A stretch of DNA of 6,229 nt from Clostridia bacterium (GTDB taxonomy: Bacteria > Aerophobota > Aerophobia > Aerophobales > AE-B3A), in the NCBI GenBank assembly GCA_009618505.1, contig WJOQ01000294.1:1-6229 (forward strand), given 5' to 3'. The notes under the pieces are model-generated. The model was not told where the DNA came from and made no database searches. It saw only the letters and a program-made list of their open reading frames with translations. Every line of letters begins with the position of its first letter. The first letter of the stretch is position 1. Below, in pieces: positions 5,787 to 6,229 of this stretch. The translations under genes and the position numbers were made by a program.

Positions 5787-5993
5787 ATGAATATTAGCAA
5801 TTTGCCTCAAGAGATATCAATCTTAAGAGAGGAAAGATTGAAGATAGAGAACAGGTTAATCGGGGCAAAGGAGATGCTCGCCTGCTCTTTAATCTTAAGG
5901 AAGGTTATCTGTGGTAACCCTAACTGCAGGTGCCAGGAAGGCAAACTTCACGGCCCTTATCCTTTCAAATTCAAGGGATTGTCTCGCCCATAA
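5787..5993 (+). CDS. Small cysteine-motif protein resembling DUF6788-type proteins, probably C-terminally truncated
   Basis: This is a 68-residue predicted cytoplasmic protein. Residues 8-32 look like an amphipathic helix (EISILREERLKIENRLIGAK). The conserved part is I41-C-G-N-P-N-C47-R-C49-Q-E-G-K-L-H55-G-P-Y58, the (K)CG-x-P-x-CRC-x-x-G-x-x-HGPY signature of DUF6788-type proteins. As I recall, these are small, of unknown function and often beside transposases. The cysteines suggest metal binding. Relatives usually continue after HGPY with a Y-x-LS segment and a helical tail; here an unrelated PFKFKGLSRP and a stop follow, so it may be truncated. The ATG at 5787 is chosen because AAGGTGG (5774-5780) is 6 nt upstream; the TTG at 5781 directly abuts that site. 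A good promoter precedes it, so it may be expressed. The family call is from the motif alone. Confidence 0.65.
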   Translation: MNISNLPQEISILREERLKIENRLIGAKEMLACSLILRKVICGNPNCRCQEGKLHGPYPFKFKGLSRP

Positions 5994-6066
5994 TAGGGTA
6001 TATATTGCTTTTTTCCCACCTTTACCCACTTATAGATCATCAGCAAAGATAGAATCCTTTCAAATT
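5959..6066 (+). repeat. 13-bp direct repeat bracketing the end of the small plus-strand gene
   Basis: ATCCTTTCAAATT occurs at 5959-5971 and again at 6054-6066, 95 bp apart. The first copy begins within the TAT codon of the conserved HGPY motif, exactly where similarity to the family seems to stop. This could mark a past duplication, deletion or insertion, or be chance in low-complexity pyrimidine-rich DNA. Confidence 0.45.
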
Positions 6067-6229
6067 GTTTCCCCCTTTCCGTTTTCCCACTAAGAATCTC
6101 TCATTTTAGTCCGTTTTTTTCCTGAGCTCCCAAAATCAGCGTCTACTTTCAATTTTTCAGTTGCTTTTTTCTCCCCTTTACAATGCCGTTATAATGTATA
6201 TAATGAATATAGAGTGTTGACAAAAGAAT
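5994..6229. other. Intergenic stretch without a recognisable gene
   Basis: The plus strand is rich in T and C runs (for example TTTTTTCCCACC near 6009-6020 and GTTTTCCCACTA near 6080-6091). No reading frame on either strand has both a credible ribosome-binding site and a recognisable product, and no strong hairpin terminator was seen after the small gene. It contains one copy of the 13-bp direct repeat and, at its right end, a good plus-strand promoter. Confidence 0.6.
6177..6204 (+). promoter_or_regulatory. Sigma70-type promoter firing rightwards out of the window
   Basis: TTTACA (6177-6182) and a consensus TATAAT (6199-6204) are spaced by 16 bp, predicting a start at about 6211. A second TATAAT lies at 6190-6195 and a consensus TTGACA at 6217-6222, whose -10 would lie beyond the edge. 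The gene served is outside the window. Confidence 0.6.

Noticed and set aside
5911..6093. A 60-codon plus-strand frame overlapping the small cysteine-motif gene.
   Set aside because: It has no suitable ribosome-binding site, and its protein does not continue the DUF6788-like family, so it is neither a gene nor a simple frameshift extension.
6185..6222. A minus-strand promoter (TTGTCA then TATACA).
   Set aside because: The -10 box matches only four of six bases, and no minus-strand gene follows before the 3' end of the small plus-strand gene.

Overview
This moderately AT-rich window carries most of a sugar-uptake and catabolism operon on the minus strand. Divergent to it is a short plus-strand gene of the kind found near mobile DNA. 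The organism is a bacterium. Shine-Dalgarno sites are strong, and there are sigma70-type promoters and an intrinsic terminator. The solute-binding protein has a signal peptide but no lipobox cysteine, which fits a diderm with a periplasm better than a typical Gram-positive. ROK regulators paired with CUT1 transporters that lack their own ATPase are common in fermentative, often anaerobic lineages (Thermotogota, Atribacterota and similar). That placement is a guess from gene style only.

Minus-strand layout in transcription order: (1) a promoter at 5598-5625, with a perfect 25-bp palindrome at 5569-5593 covering the predicted transcription start; (2) a ROK-family repressor (4340-5542) with a winged helix-turn-helix and an eroded zinc site; (3) a 152-bp gap holding a nested inverted repeat but no clear promoter; (4) an extracellular sugar-binding protein (2895-4187); (5) a strong intrinsic terminator (2836-2882) followed by a second small palindrome; (6) two CUT1 permease subunits (1856-2749 and 1014-1844), tightly coupled; (7) a xylose-isomerase-like TIM-barrel sugar isomerase/epimerase (223-984); (8) the first 60 codons of a DegT/DnrJ/EryC1/StrS-type PLP enzyme (1-180), running off the left edge.

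The likely logic is that the ROK protein senses a sugar or sugar derivative and represses its own promoter. The binding protein and permeases import the substrate, using an ATPase encoded elsewhere. The TIM-barrel enzyme and the DegT-type enzyme then transform it. The terminator after the binding-protein gene would leave that protein in excess over the membrane subunits. An isomerase/epimerase next to a DegT-type enzyme suggests an unusual substrate (amino sugar, keto sugar, cyclitol or similar), but the sequence does not identify it.

The right end (about 5700-6229) has a well-formed plus-strand promoter, a leader inverted repeat and a 68-codon gene with a CxxxxCxC...HGPY motif resembling DUF6788-type proteins. 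The gene ends abruptly at a 13-bp sequence that recurs 95 bp downstream. The last 236 bp show no gene but end in a second good plus-strand promoter. No tRNA, rRNA, CRISPR array or complete insertion sequence was seen.
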